A DNA stretch of 64,000 bases from Streptomyces sp. V2I9 (lineage in GTDB: Bacteria > Actinomycetota > Actinomycetes > Streptomycetales > Streptomycetaceae). The position numbers were made by a program, and so were the translations under genes. Under the pieces are notes generated by a model. The model searched no databases. It was not told where the DNA came from and was given only the letters and a program-made list of their open reading frames with translations. Of this stretch, positions 44,436 through 52,726 are shown piece by piece (within the stretch, counting starts at the first letter, position 1; every line of letters begins with the position of its first letter). Location: the NCBI RefSeq assembly GCF_030817475.1, contig NZ_JAUSZJ010000002.1:1665501-1729500 (forward strand), given 5' to 3'.

Positions 44436-45149
44436 ATGCCCGACGAACGTCCGGAGGCCGCCGCGCCCCCAGCACGCTTCGACACCAGCTGGTGTGCCAC
44501 CGATCTCGGCGCATACCGGCCGTGCCGGTTCACCTACGCGTACTACCCCTACGAGAGTCTTCCGCCGCTCGACTCGGCCCAGTACACCGGCGCTTTCGCA
44601 TGGCTCGGCGGCCCCACCGAACCGGCCCCCGACCGCCTGGCGGCACTCGACCGTCTGGCCGCCGCCCTCGCGGCCGAAGGCGTGGCGCTGCCGCGCGACT
44701 TCGTCACCTGCCTGGCCGACGCGAAGCTCCGCTTCTCGCTGGACGACGTATCGGTGACCGGCTGTTGGACCGATGTGTCCGAGCCTCTTCCCAGTCCGGT
44801 CGAGCCCGGCGCCTTCCTCGTCCGCTTCCTGCGGGACCAGCAGGACTGCGTCCACTGGTACCTCCACCTCAGCCCGTCCGGCGAGGTGTTCGTGGTGCAC
44901 TCCTCCGTCGACTACGCGGACCTGTACGAAGCGGAGGACGGCGATGACGGCGCGTGGCCCGGCCTCGCCGATCCGGAGGATCAGGAGGACACGATCCTCT
45001 GGTGCGCGCCGTCGTTCGAGGAGTTCGCGCACCGGTTCTGGATCGAGAACCGCCTCTGGCGCGCCCTTCAGGACGGTGACCTCTCGGCCCTCTCACCGCA
45101 GGAGCATGCCTACCTGCGCCACTACGCGCCGTCAGGAACACCGACCTGA
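44436..45149 (+). CDS. Hypothetical soluble protein (237 aa)
   Basis: The protein is acidic, with no signal peptide or membrane segment. Recognisable features are PCRFTYAYYPYESLPPL, a conserved-looking QQDCVHWYLHLSPSGEVFVV, and the C-terminal FEEFAHRFWIENRLWRAL, a pattern seen in streptomycete hypothetical proteins and weakly reminiscent of SUKH/SMI1 immunity proteins. The ATG at 44436 follows GGAAGAGG. Function is unknown. Confidence 0.7.
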   Translation: MPDERPEAAAPPARFDTSWCATDLGAYRPCRFTYAYYPYESLPPLDSAQYTGAFAWLGGPTEPAPDRLAALDRLAAALAAEGVALPRDFVTCLADAKLRFSLDDVSVTGCWTDVSEPLPSPVEPGAFLVRFLRDQQDCVHWYLHLSPSGEVFVVHSSVDYADLYEAEDGDDGAWPGLADPEDQEDTILWCAPSFEEFAHRFWIENRLWRALQDGDLSALSPQEHAYLRHYAPSGTPT

Positions 45150-45254
45150 TCCCGGCATGGCCCCGGCGTGGTCGTAGGACGGGGCGAGGAGGCCGCCGCC
45201 TTCCGTACGGCCCGTATACGGGGCCCCGGTTGCCCGCTGCTAGATTCATCCGCC

Positions 45255-45662
45255 ATGCGATCACGAGACTACGACCTCGAATTCCGGGAGCGGGCCTCCC
45301 GCATACGTGACGGGGGAGCCCTTCTCCTGGTGGTCGCGGGCCTGTTGTGGGGCTGGTGCGCCATCCTGCTGATGACGGAGTACTCGATCGAGACGCCCGG
45401 CGGCAACGAGAGGGAGTGCGCGGCCCGCCTGTTCACGGACAGGGGGACCGCCAACGAAGGCGTATACAGCGGTGATTACTGCGCCGACGAACGCGACTGG
45501 CCCGAGGCGCTGGCCGTTATGGGGCTCTCCATCCCCGTGGCACTCGCGGGAACCGCTCTGGTCACCACCGGCAGCGTGAGCCGGCGGATGAGCGGCCACG
45601 CCCAGGCGATACGCGAGCTGGACCGGCTGACGGCCGAACGCGACCAGCGGTCCGAGTCCTGA
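45255..45662 (+). CDS. Two-helix membrane protein, function unknown
   Basis: The protein has 135 residues. The N-terminus is charged, helix 1 is about 25-45 (GALLLVVAGLLWGWCAILLM), then a loop with two Cys (ERECAARLF, GDYCADER) which may form a disulfide outside the membrane, helix 2 is about 88-110, and a charged C-terminal helix follows. The ATG at 45255 follows TAGATT by 8 nt; leaderless initiation is likely. Confidence 0.7.
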   Translation: MRSRDYDLEFRERASRIRDGGALLLVVAGLLWGWCAILLMTEYSIETPGGNERECAARLFTDRGTANEGVYSGDYCADERDWPEALAVMGLSIPVALAGTALVTTGSVSRRMSGHAQAIRELDRLTAERDQRSES

Positions 45663-45691
45663 ACCGCGGCACGACGACGAGGGAGACACAT

Positions 45692-46405
45692 ATGAACGAC
45701 CAGGGGCAGCGGACCGACCGACTGGGCATCCTGATCGAGCAGTTCGACCAGGCACGGGAGATGGCCGAGGTCCGGCTGCGCGGGCTCGGGGACGAGGAGT
45801 ACCTCTGGGAGCCCGCCCCCGGCAGCTGGTCGATCCGGCGCCGGGAGGAGGCGGTGACGCCCCGGGCGTACGGGCCGGGCGCCTGGGTCCTCGACAAGGG
45901 CGCGCCGGAGATCCCGGCGAGCGAGTACGCGGAGGTCGCCCGGCAGGCGGCGGGCGGGATGTCCGTGGCGAAGATCGCCGAGGACTGGAGCGTCAGTACC
46001 GAACGGGTCGAAGAGGTCCTGGCGTTCACCGACGAGCCGGAGCCCGACGTCGTACCGGTCACGACCATCGCGTGGCGGCTGGGGCATCTGCACTCCGACT
46101 TCGCCGGCCGGTGGGAGTGGACCTTCGGCGAACGGCGGCGGGACCCGCACCTCCTGGTCGACTTCACGCCGTCCGCCTCGCTCGCGCTGGACCGCTTCCG
46201 GGAGACGCTCGACCGCCACCGCGCGAGCATGGACACCCTCACCGAGGAACAGCTCGACACGGTGGGCCTGTCGCAGTACCCGTACGGCTCCGACCCGGAC
46301 GACGCGTACATCGGCGTGCTGGTCAACGCCAACCTGGAGCTGATCCACCACATGGCCGAGATCGCGCTGCTCCGCGACCTGTGGCGGGCGCTCCGGGCCG
46401 GGTAG
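45692..46405 (+). CDS. DinB-like (YfiT/DfsB) four-helix protein
   Basis: The protein has 237 residues. It has the DinB superfamily four-helix pattern with conserved His residues in WRLGHLHSDFAG and ELIHHMAEIALLRDL, and the early WEPAPGSWSIRRRE signature. Such proteins bind a metal ion with three His and act as thiol-dependent transferases or hydrolases in low-molecular-thiol (mycothiol) metabolism, but many are uncharacterised. GGGAGACAC precedes the ATG. It ends 9 bp from the convergent pirin gene. Confidence 0.85.
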   Translation: MNDQGQRTDRLGILIEQFDQAREMAEVRLRGLGDEEYLWEPAPGSWSIRRREEAVTPRAYGPGAWVLDKGAPEIPASEYAEVARQAAGGMSVAKIAEDWSVSTERVEEVLAFTDEPEPDVVPVTTIAWRLGHLHSDFAGRWEWTFGERRRDPHLLVDFTPSASLALDRFRETLDRHRASMDTLTEEQLDTVGLSQYPYGSDPDDAYIGVLVNANLELIHHMAEIALLRDLWRALRAG

Positions 46406-46414
46406 GCGCGGGGC

Positions 46415-47074
46415 TCAGCCCGCCAGCTCCCACACCAGCAGCTCGGCGGGCCCGTCCACCGTGACCGCCGCCAGGTCCCGCGCGCCGGTGATCCGGGCGG
46501 CGTCACCGGGGCCCAGCTCCTCACCCCCCAGGGCGACCGTCCCCCGCACGACGTGGACGTACAGGCGCACCGCGTCCGGGAGGGTGGTGCGTTCGCCCCC
46601 GGCCGGCCGGTGGACATGGAGCACCGCGCCCGCGCCGGGCAGGGCGTACGGGGTGGAGTCGGTGATGCCGGGCACGACCGTGTACGAGGGTTCGCCGCCC
46701 GGCTCCAGGGGGGCCAGCCACATCTGGAGGAACGTCGACGGACCGGTGCCGTCGTTGCGTTCGACGTGGCGGACCCCGGAGGCGGCGCTCAGGTGGGCCA
46801 GGTCCCCGGCGCGGACGACGGTGGACTGCCCGGCCGAGTCGCGGTGGGTCAGCTCGCCCTCGACGACCCAGGTGACGATCTCCGTATGGCTGTGCGGATG
46901 CTCCTCGAACCCGGCGCCCGCGTCGAGGCGCTCCTCGTTGCAGGCCAGGATCGGGCCGAAGCGGAGGTTGTCCGGGTCGTAGAAGGGGCCGAAGGAGAGG
47001 GCGTGCCGGGTGTCGATCCCGGCGGCCTCGTCCCCGCCCCGGTAGCGGTCCTCGGACCGGTGCACGGATATCAC
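46415..47074 (-). CDS. Pirin family protein
   Basis: The protein has 219 residues and two cupin barrels. The metal site of pirins is present in barrel 1: GFEEHPHSHTEIVTWVVEGE with His59, His61 and a later VRHVERND containing the third His. Family members act as redox-sensitive regulators or quercetin 2,3-dioxygenases. The GTG at 47074 follows TACCGT by 6 nt in the minus strand, so translation is probably leaderless. The gene is monocistronic. Confidence 0.88.
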   Translation of the reverse strand: MISVHRSEDRYRGGDEAAGIDTRHALSFGPFYDPDNLRFGPILACNEERLDAGAGFEEHPHSHTEIVTWVVEGELTHRDSAGQSTVVRAGDLAHLSAASGVRHVERNDGTGPSTFLQMWLAPLEPGGEPSYTVVPGITDSTPYALPGAGAVLHVHRPAGGERTTLPDAVRLYVHVVRGTVALGGEELGPGDAARITGARDLAAVTVDGPAELLVWELAG

Positions 47075-47260
47075 CCGGCCACGGTAGCCCGGCGCACGCC
47101 CGTGCGGGGCGGCACACGATGGACGGGTCCTGCGGGACACCGTGCTGCCGGTCCGGATCGGCCCGCGAGCGCGTCGGCGGCGGCGAGGACGGCACGTGCG
47201 GTGCGGGTGTTCACGGCTCCCGCCTGGGGACGGTGGCCGCAGGGTCCGGTCGGCCGGTGG

Positions 47261-48481
47261 TCAGTACGGGCCTTCGTCCGGCTGGGAGAAGCCGGACGTT
47301 CCTGAGGTGAACCGGCCGGACCCGGCCGGTCGGGCCGCGCCCCGGGTGAGCGCCAGGTCCATGGCGACGAACGCCGCCAGCCACAGGAACGCGCCGAGGT
47401 GCAGCAGCCACCAGCCGCTCTCGTAGTTGCCGAGGGGGTGGCCGTCGAAGGCGTCGTTCCCGAGGAGCACCAGAGGGAACGCGACGGAGCACAGGAGGCC
47501 CACGACTCCGAGCGCACGGGAGGGCGAGTGCGGCGTGAGGGCGCGGTGGGCGACGGTGATCGCGGCCAGGAGGCAGAGCAGCGACGGCCAGGTCACCAGG
47601 CCGCCCGGAGGGCCGGGCGGGAACTCGGACAGCCCGAGGACGTCCTCCGTCACCAGGGCGATACCGCCCGTCCCACCCTCGCCCTCATAGGGGAAGAGCA
47701 TGGCGATCCCGGGCAGCGCGGTGGCGAACACCGCCCAGACGGCGACACACGTCAGCACCGCGCCCGCCACGATGCCCCAGCGAGGCCCGCCCCCATCGGG
47801 CACCACGGCCGGGAACACCCGTGGGTCCGCACCCGGCTGCCCGGTGGTGCCCGGCGCGTACGGATGGCCTCCCGCGTACGGATGGCCGGCCGCCGCGTAC
47901 GGATCGCCGCCTGCGGCCGGACCGGCCCCGGACCCTCCGGAGGCGTCTGCCTCCGCGTGGACGATCTGTACATGCGGCGGCGCATACCGCTGTGCCTTCG
48001 CGGTCAGCTTGCCCAGGTGGAACTTCCGCCGCTCGACCGCCACATGGAGCTGCGCGGGCATCGCCGGATCGGGGGGCAGCACCTCGGCCCCCGCAGGGAT
48101 GACCGTACCGTCGCGCAGCCGCGTGCCGATGAGCACCTGTGGCCCGAGCGCGGGCGAATCGGCGACGACGAAGGCGGTGACGTCGGTCCACGGCAGCTGG
48201 ACGTTGCCGATGCGCACGCCGCCGGGGTCGAACTGGAAGAGGACGCGCCGCGCGTCGAACCACAGGAAGACGTACGGCGCGGCCACCACGACGACCGTGC
48301 CGCCCTTCATGTCCAGCGCCCAGCCGCAGAGCACCGCGAAGCCCACGAGCGCGCCCATCAGGCCCCAGAGCTTCGCAAGATCACCGGGCGAGAACGGCCC
48401 CGTCACCCGGTAGCGCTCCCAACGCGCTCGGCGGCGCCCGGCCGACGGCCTCCGCGCGGGAGTCGGCTGCGGATAGCTCAT
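47261..48481 (-). CDS. Membrane protein with PH-like domain and HPYA repeats
   Basis: The protein has 406 residues. Two N-terminal helices (about 34-75) are followed by a PH-like beta domain (FQFDPGGVRIGNVQLPWTDV), a Gly/Pro/Tyr linker with repeated GHPYA/GGHPYA units, and then five or so membrane helices to the C-terminus. Not assigned to a named family by me. AGGGGAC precedes the ATG at 48481. It ends 186 bp beyond the pirin start, and the two are not obviously linked. Confidence 0.75.
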   Translation of the reverse strand: MSYPQPTPARRPSAGRRRARWERYRVTGPFSPGDLAKLWGLMGALVGFAVLCGWALDMKGGTVVVVAAPYVFLWFDARRVLFQFDPGGVRIGNVQLPWTDVTAFVVADSPALGPQVLIGTRLRDGTVIPAGAEVLPPDPAMPAQLHVAVERRKFHLGKLTAKAQRYAPPHVQIVHAEADASGGSGAGPAAGGDPYAAAGHPYAGGHPYAPGTTGQPGADPRVFPAVVPDGGGPRWGIVAGAVLTCVAVWAVFATALPGIAMLFPYEGEGGTGGIALVTEDVLGLSEFPPGPPGGLVTWPSLLCLLAAITVAHRALTPHSPSRALGVVGLLCSVAFPLVLLGNDAFDGHPLGNYESGWWLLHLGAFLWLAAFVAMDLALTRGAARPAGSGRFTSGTSGFSQPDEGPY

Positions 48482-49090
48482 GTGCTGGTCCCCTGACGAA
48501 CTTCGTATCCCTGCGCGGCATGCCGCACCCGCAGGCACCCCCACCGCCGCGACCCCCGTCGGCTCGCGGAACGTTTGTACCGCGCCCGAGCGACGGATCG
48601 TCCACCACCCCCACCGCAGGAGAGGGAGATCACACGGCGGAGGGCCGACGCGCCGATGTCCTCAGGCGAGCCGTCGTGCGGGTGAGGGGGGCGAGACGCG
48701 TACCGGACGCGCCTCCCGTGCCGGGCGCAGCCGCAACCGGGCGACCCCCGAACGGGGTTGGGGAGTACGCCCACGGCCAGGACCCCCGACCGGGGCTCAC
48801 GCCGGGCTTGTCCGACCAGGGCCGCCGCCGCTGCCGGCGCGGACCGTCACCGGCCCGGACGGCGCGGCCGATGTCATCCTCCCTCCCGTGCATCCGTCGG
48901 CGGACGGGCGCCGCCCCTCCGCCGGCCCGCGCGACGGCGGCGACGGCGCGGGGCGCTCCCCGGCGCAGGCCGCGGGACCTTCGCACGGCGGCCCTGGGGT
49001 GGCCGCGGCGGTCACGGGCCCGCCCGCCGGTACGGGGCTCCCGTGCCCCGGCCCACCGATCCACCGGCCCGATAAGGCAGTCTTGTCCTC
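48482..49090. other. Gene-poor region upstream of fasR
   Basis: No convincing gene is seen in 609 bp: all long frames are Arg/Pro/Gly-rich, with no family motif or ribosome site. It carries the promoters of the divergent membrane-protein gene and fasR; GATAAG and TCTTG lie about 10-20 bp before the fasR GTG. Confidence 0.5.
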
Positions 49091-50290
49091 GTGCCCCGAC
49101 CCGATCCTGAGCAGCCCCCCGCCCACGACGCCCACCTGCACGCCGCGACGCTGAAACGGCTGGAGCAGTCCTCCGGCCGGCTGGCCGCGAACGCGATTGC
49201 CCGCATGGACGAATCGCTGCCGTGGTACCGGGCGATGCCGCCGGAGAACCGGTCCTGGATCGGCCTGGTCGCCCAGGCCGGTATCGCCGCGTTCACCGAG
49301 TGGTTCCGGCATCCCGAGACCCCGCAGGCGATCTCGACCGACGTCTTCGGCACCGCCCCGCGCGAACTGACCCGCGCCATCACCCTGCGGCAGACCGTGG
49401 AGATGGTGCGCACCACGATCGAGGTCATGGAGGCCGCGATCGACGAGGTGGCCGCCCCCGGCGACGAGTCGGTGCTGCGGGAGGCGCTGCTCGTCTACGC
49501 GCGCGAGATCGCCTTCGCCACCGCCCAGGTCTACGCCCAGGCCGCCGAGGCGCGGGGCGCCTGGGACGCCCGGCTGGAGTCGCTGGTGGTGAACGCGGTG
49601 CTCTCCGGCGAGGCCGACGAGGGGGCCGTGTCACGGGCCGCCGCGCTCGGCTGGAACTCGCCCGAGCACGTGTGCGTCGTCCTCGGCACCGCGCCCGACG
49701 GGGACAGCGAGCTGACCGTGGAGGCGATCCGGCGCGCCGCCCGGCACGCCAAGCTCCAGGTCCTCACCGGGGTCCTCGGCAACCGGCTCGTCGTCATCGC
49801 GGGCGGCAGCGACAACCCGCTCCAGGTCGCCAAGGGGCTGATCGGCCCGTACGCGGCCGGGCCGGTCGTCGCCGGGCCCGTCGTGCCCGACCTGCTCGCG
49901 GCCACCCGGTCCGCCCAGGCGGCGGCGGCCGGGCTGAAGGCGTGCTCGGCGTGGCAGGACGCGCCGCGTCCGGTGCTGGCGGACGATCTCCTCCCGGAGC
50001 GCGCGATGGCCGGAGACCCCGCCGCGCGGGACCAGTTGGTGGAGGAGATCTACAGACCGCTGGAGGAAGCCGGTTCGGCTCTGCTGGAAACGCTGAGCGT
50101 CTATCTGGAGCAGGCGAGCAGTCTGGAGGGTGCCGCCCGGATGCTCTTCGTGCACCCCAACACCGTGCGCTACCGGCTGCGACGTGTGACGGACGTCACC
50201 GGCTGGTCGCCCTCCGACGTGCGTTCGGCCTTCACCCTGCGGATCGCCCTGATCCTGGGGCGCTTGGCCGCAGCCGATCGCCAGTCCTAG
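49091..50290 (+). CDS. fasR: FasR, activator of the fatty acid synthase operon
   Basis: The protein has 399 residues. The N-terminal part (RsbRD-like, LHAATLKRLEQSSGRLAANA onwards) leads to a GGDEF-like middle and a PucR-type C-terminal helix-turn-helix (LEGAARMLFVHPNTVRYRLR then VTGWSPSDVRSAFTLR). In Streptomyces coelicolor FasR activates the adjacent fabD-fabH-acpP-fabF operon. The same order and the same close spacing are seen here. The GTG at 49091 is the only good start. A 17-bp palindrome follows the stop. Confidence 0.9.
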   Translation: MPRPDPEQPPAHDAHLHAATLKRLEQSSGRLAANAIARMDESLPWYRAMPPENRSWIGLVAQAGIAAFTEWFRHPETPQAISTDVFGTAPRELTRAITLRQTVEMVRTTIEVMEAAIDEVAAPGDESVLREALLVYAREIAFATAQVYAQAAEARGAWDARLESLVVNAVLSGEADEGAVSRAAALGWNSPEHVCVVLGTAPDGDSELTVEAIRRAARHAKLQVLTGVLGNRLVVIAGGSDNPLQVAKGLIGPYAAGPVVAGPVVPDLLAATRSAQAAAAGLKACSAWQDAPRPVLADDLLPERAMAGDPAARDQLVEEIYRPLEEAGSALLETLSVYLEQASSLEGAARMLFVHPNTVRYRLRRVTDVTGWSPSDVRSAFTLRIALILGRLAAADRQS

Positions 50291-50294
50291 ACTT

Positions 50295-50311
50295 TTGTTG
50301 GACTCCAACAA
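50295..50311. promoter_or_regulatory. 17-bp palindrome between fasR and fabD
   Basis: TTGTTGGA-C-TCCAACAA is a perfect dyad 4 bp after the fasR stop and about 70 bp upstream of the fabD start. It is the obvious candidate for the FasR site. Confidence 0.75.
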
Positions 50312-50379
50312 TTCCCCTGACGGTTCTTCGTCCCTGTCCCCACGGGCGTACCGGGCCGTCCACAAGAGAGAGTGTGAGG

Positions 50380-51297
50380 GTGCTCGTACTCGTCGCTCCC
50401 GGCCAAGGCGCTCAGACGCCCGGCTTCCTGACCCCCTGGCTCGACCTTCCCGGTGCCTCCGACCGCATCGCGGCCTGGTCCGACGCCATCGGGCTCGACC
50501 TTGCCCACTACGGCACGAAGGCCGACGCGGACGAGATCCGCGACACGGCCGTGGCGCAGCCGCTCCTGGTGGCCGCCGGACTGCTGTCGGCGACCGCCCT
50601 GGACGCCGCCGCCCCGGACGTCGTCGCGGGCCACAGCGTCGGTGAGATCACCGCCGCCTCGCTCGCCGGCGTCATCGACGAGGACGCCGCGCTGCGCTTC
50701 GTCCGGACCCGTGGGCTCGGCATGGCCGAGGCCGCCATGGTCACCGAGACCGGCATGGCGGCCCTCCTCGGCGGCGACCCGGCCGTCACGGTCCCGCACC
50801 TGGAGAGGCTCGGGCTGACCCCGGCCAACGTCAACGGCGCCGGCCAGATCGTCGCCGCCGGGACCGCCGCCCAGATCGCGGCCCTGGAGGCCGACAAGCC
50901 CGAGGGCGTCAGGCGGATCGTTCCGCTCAAGGTGGCCGGCGCGTTCCACACGCACCACATGGCTCCGGCCGTGGAGAAGCTGCGCGCGGCGGTCGGCGAC
51001 CTGACGGTCTCCGACCCGACCGTGCGTTACGTTTCGAACGCCGACGGCCATACCGTGGCCACCGGCACCGAGGTCATCGCCCGGCTGGTCGGGCAGGTCG
51101 CCAACCCGGTCCGCTGGGACCTGTGCATGGAGACCTTCCAGTCCCTGGGCGTCACCGCACTCGTCGAGCTGTCCCCGGGCGGCACGCTGACCGGACTCGC
51201 CAAGCGCGCGCTGCCCGGTGTGCGGACGCTCGCGCTCAAGACCCCCGACGACCTCGACGCGGCCCGCGCGCTCATCTCCGAGCACGCAGGCGTCTAA
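50380..51297 (+). CDS. fabD: Malonyl-CoA:ACP transacylase
   Basis: The protein has 305 residues. The serine nucleophile motif GHSVGE places Ser86, the catalytic His is in AGAFHTHHM (His190), and the start VLVLVAPGQGAQTPGF is the family N-terminus. It moves malonyl from CoA to the acyl carrier protein, supplying chain extender for fatty acid synthesis (and possibly polyketides). GTG 50380 follows gagagag by 7 nt; GTG 50374 is an alternative. It is the first gene of the fab operon. Confidence 0.93.
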   Translation: MLVLVAPGQGAQTPGFLTPWLDLPGASDRIAAWSDAIGLDLAHYGTKADADEIRDTAVAQPLLVAAGLLSATALDAAAPDVVAGHSVGEITAASLAGVIDEDAALRFVRTRGLGMAEAAMVTETGMAALLGGDPAVTVPHLERLGLTPANVNGAGQIVAAGTAAQIAALEADKPEGVRRIVPLKVAGAFHTHHMAPAVEKLRAAVGDLTVSDPTVRYVSNADGHTVATGTEVIARLVGQVANPVRWDLCMETFQSLGVTALVELSPGGTLTGLAKRALPGVRTLALKTPDDLDAARALISEHAGV

Positions 51298-51306
51298 GGA
51301 GCGAGC

Positions 51307-52338
51307 ATGTCGAAGATCAAGCCCAGCAAGGGCGCCCCGTACGCGCGGATCGTCGGGGTCGGCGGCTACCGCCCGACCCGCGTCGTGCCCAACGAGGTGA
51401 TCCTCGAAACGATCGACTCGTCCGACGAGTGGATCCGCTCCCGCTCCGGCATCGTCACCCGCCACTGGGCCTCCGACGAGGAGACCGTGGCCGCGATGTC
51501 GGTGGAGGCGTCCGGCAAGGCCATCGCCGACGCGGGCATCGACCCGGAGCAGATCGGCGCGGTCGTCGTCTCGACCGTCTCGCACTTCAAGCAGACCCCG
51601 GCCGTCGCCACCGAGATCGCCCACAGGATCGGCGCGGGAAAGCCCGCCGCCTTCGACATCTCGGCCGGCTGCGCGGGCTTCGGCTACGGCCTGACCCTCG
51701 CCAAGGGCATGATCGTCGAGGGTTCGGCGGAGTACGTCCTGGTCATCGGCGTGGAGCGGCTCAGCGACCTGACCGACCTGGAGGACCGCGCGACGGCCTT
51801 CCTGTTCGGCGACGGTGCGGGCGCGGTCGTCGTCGGCCCCTCCCCGGAGCCGGCCATCGGCCCGACCGTGTGGGGTTCCGAGGGCGACAAGTCCGAGACC
51901 ATCAAGCAGACGGTGGCCTGGAACGACCTGCATGCCGGAGACCTCTCCACGCTGCCGCTCGACTCGAAGGGCGAGATCAAGTTCCCCGCCATCACGCAGG
52001 AGGGCCAGGCGGTCTTCCGCTGGGCCGTCTTCGAGATGGCGAAGGTCGCCCAGCAGGCGCTGGACGCGGCCGGGATCGCCCCGGAGGACCTGGACGTCTT
52101 CATCCCGCACCAGGCCAACATGCGGATCATCGACTCGATGGTGAAGACCCTGAAACTGCCGGAGCACGTCACGGTCGCCCGTGACATCGAGTCCACCGGC
52201 AACACGTCCGCCGCCTCGATCCCGCTCGCGATGGAGCGGCTCCTGGCGACCGGTCAGGCGAAGAGCGGCGACACCGCGCTCGTCATCGGCTTCGGGGCGG
52301 GTCTCGTCTACGCCGCGACGGTCGTTACCCTCCCCTAG
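51307..52338 (+). CDS. fabH: Beta-ketoacyl-ACP synthase III
   Basis: The protein has 343 residues. The catalytic triad is Cys122 (SAGCAGF), His268 (PHQAN) and Asn299 (GNTSA). It condenses acyl-CoA starter units with malonyl-ACP and so decides the branched or straight starter in streptomycetes. AAGGAGC ahead of the ATG at 51307 gives good initiation, 9 bp after fabD. Length and motif spacing match active KASIII. Confidence 0.95.
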   Translation: MSKIKPSKGAPYARIVGVGGYRPTRVVPNEVILETIDSSDEWIRSRSGIVTRHWASDEETVAAMSVEASGKAIADAGIDPEQIGAVVVSTVSHFKQTPAVATEIAHRIGAGKPAAFDISAGCAGFGYGLTLAKGMIVEGSAEYVLVIGVERLSDLTDLEDRATAFLFGDGAGAVVVGPSPEPAIGPTVWGSEGDKSETIKQTVAWNDLHAGDLSTLPLDSKGEIKFPAITQEGQAVFRWAVFEMAKVAQQALDAAGIAPEDLDVFIPHQANMRIIDSMVKTLKLPEHVTVARDIESTGNTSAASIPLAMERLLATGQAKSGDTALVIGFGAGLVYAATVVTLP

Positions 52339-52344
52339 GCACAC

Positions 52345-52360
52345 CGGACCTTTTGGTCCG
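52345..52360 (+). promoter_or_regulatory. Small hairpin between fabH and acpP
   Basis: CGGACC-TTTT-GGTCCG forms a 6-bp stem in the 63-bp gap, possibly an mRNA processing or stability element that allows higher acpP expression. Confidence 0.4.
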
Positions 52361-52401
52361 TGCGCACGAACACCGAACAAACCCACCGAAGGAGCGCCAA
52401 G

Positions 52402-52650
52402 ATGGCCGCCACGCAGGAAGAGATCGTCACCGGTCTCGCCGAGATCGTCAACGAGATCGCCGGTATCCCGGTCGAGGACGTTCAGCTGGACAAGTCCTTC
52501 ACCGACGACCTGGACGTCGACTCGCTGTCCATGGTCGAGGTCGTTGTCGCCGCCGAGGAGCGCTTCGACGTCAAGATCCCCGACGAGGACGTCAAGAACC
52601 TCAAGACGGTCGGCGACGCCGCCGACTACATCCTGAAGCACCAGGGCTGA
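52402..52650 (+). CDS. acpP: Acyl carrier protein
   Basis: The protein has 82 residues, acidic and helical. The phosphopantetheine attachment site is Ser41 in DDLDVDSLSMVEVV. The Asp/Glu-rich helices II and III contact FabD, FabH and FabF. GAAGGAG lies 8 nt before the ATG at 52402. It is the third gene of the operon, with a hairpin before it. Confidence 0.95.
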   Translation: MAATQEEIVTGLAEIVNEIAGIPVEDVQLDKSFTDDLDVDSLSMVEVVVAAEERFDVKIPDEDVKNLKTVGDAADYILKHQG

Positions 52651-52726
52651 TCCCAGCCCGGCTGTGTCGCCACCCGGCGGTGGCGCCGCTGATTCACGAC
52701 CCTCTACACGTGGAGAAGATTTTCCA

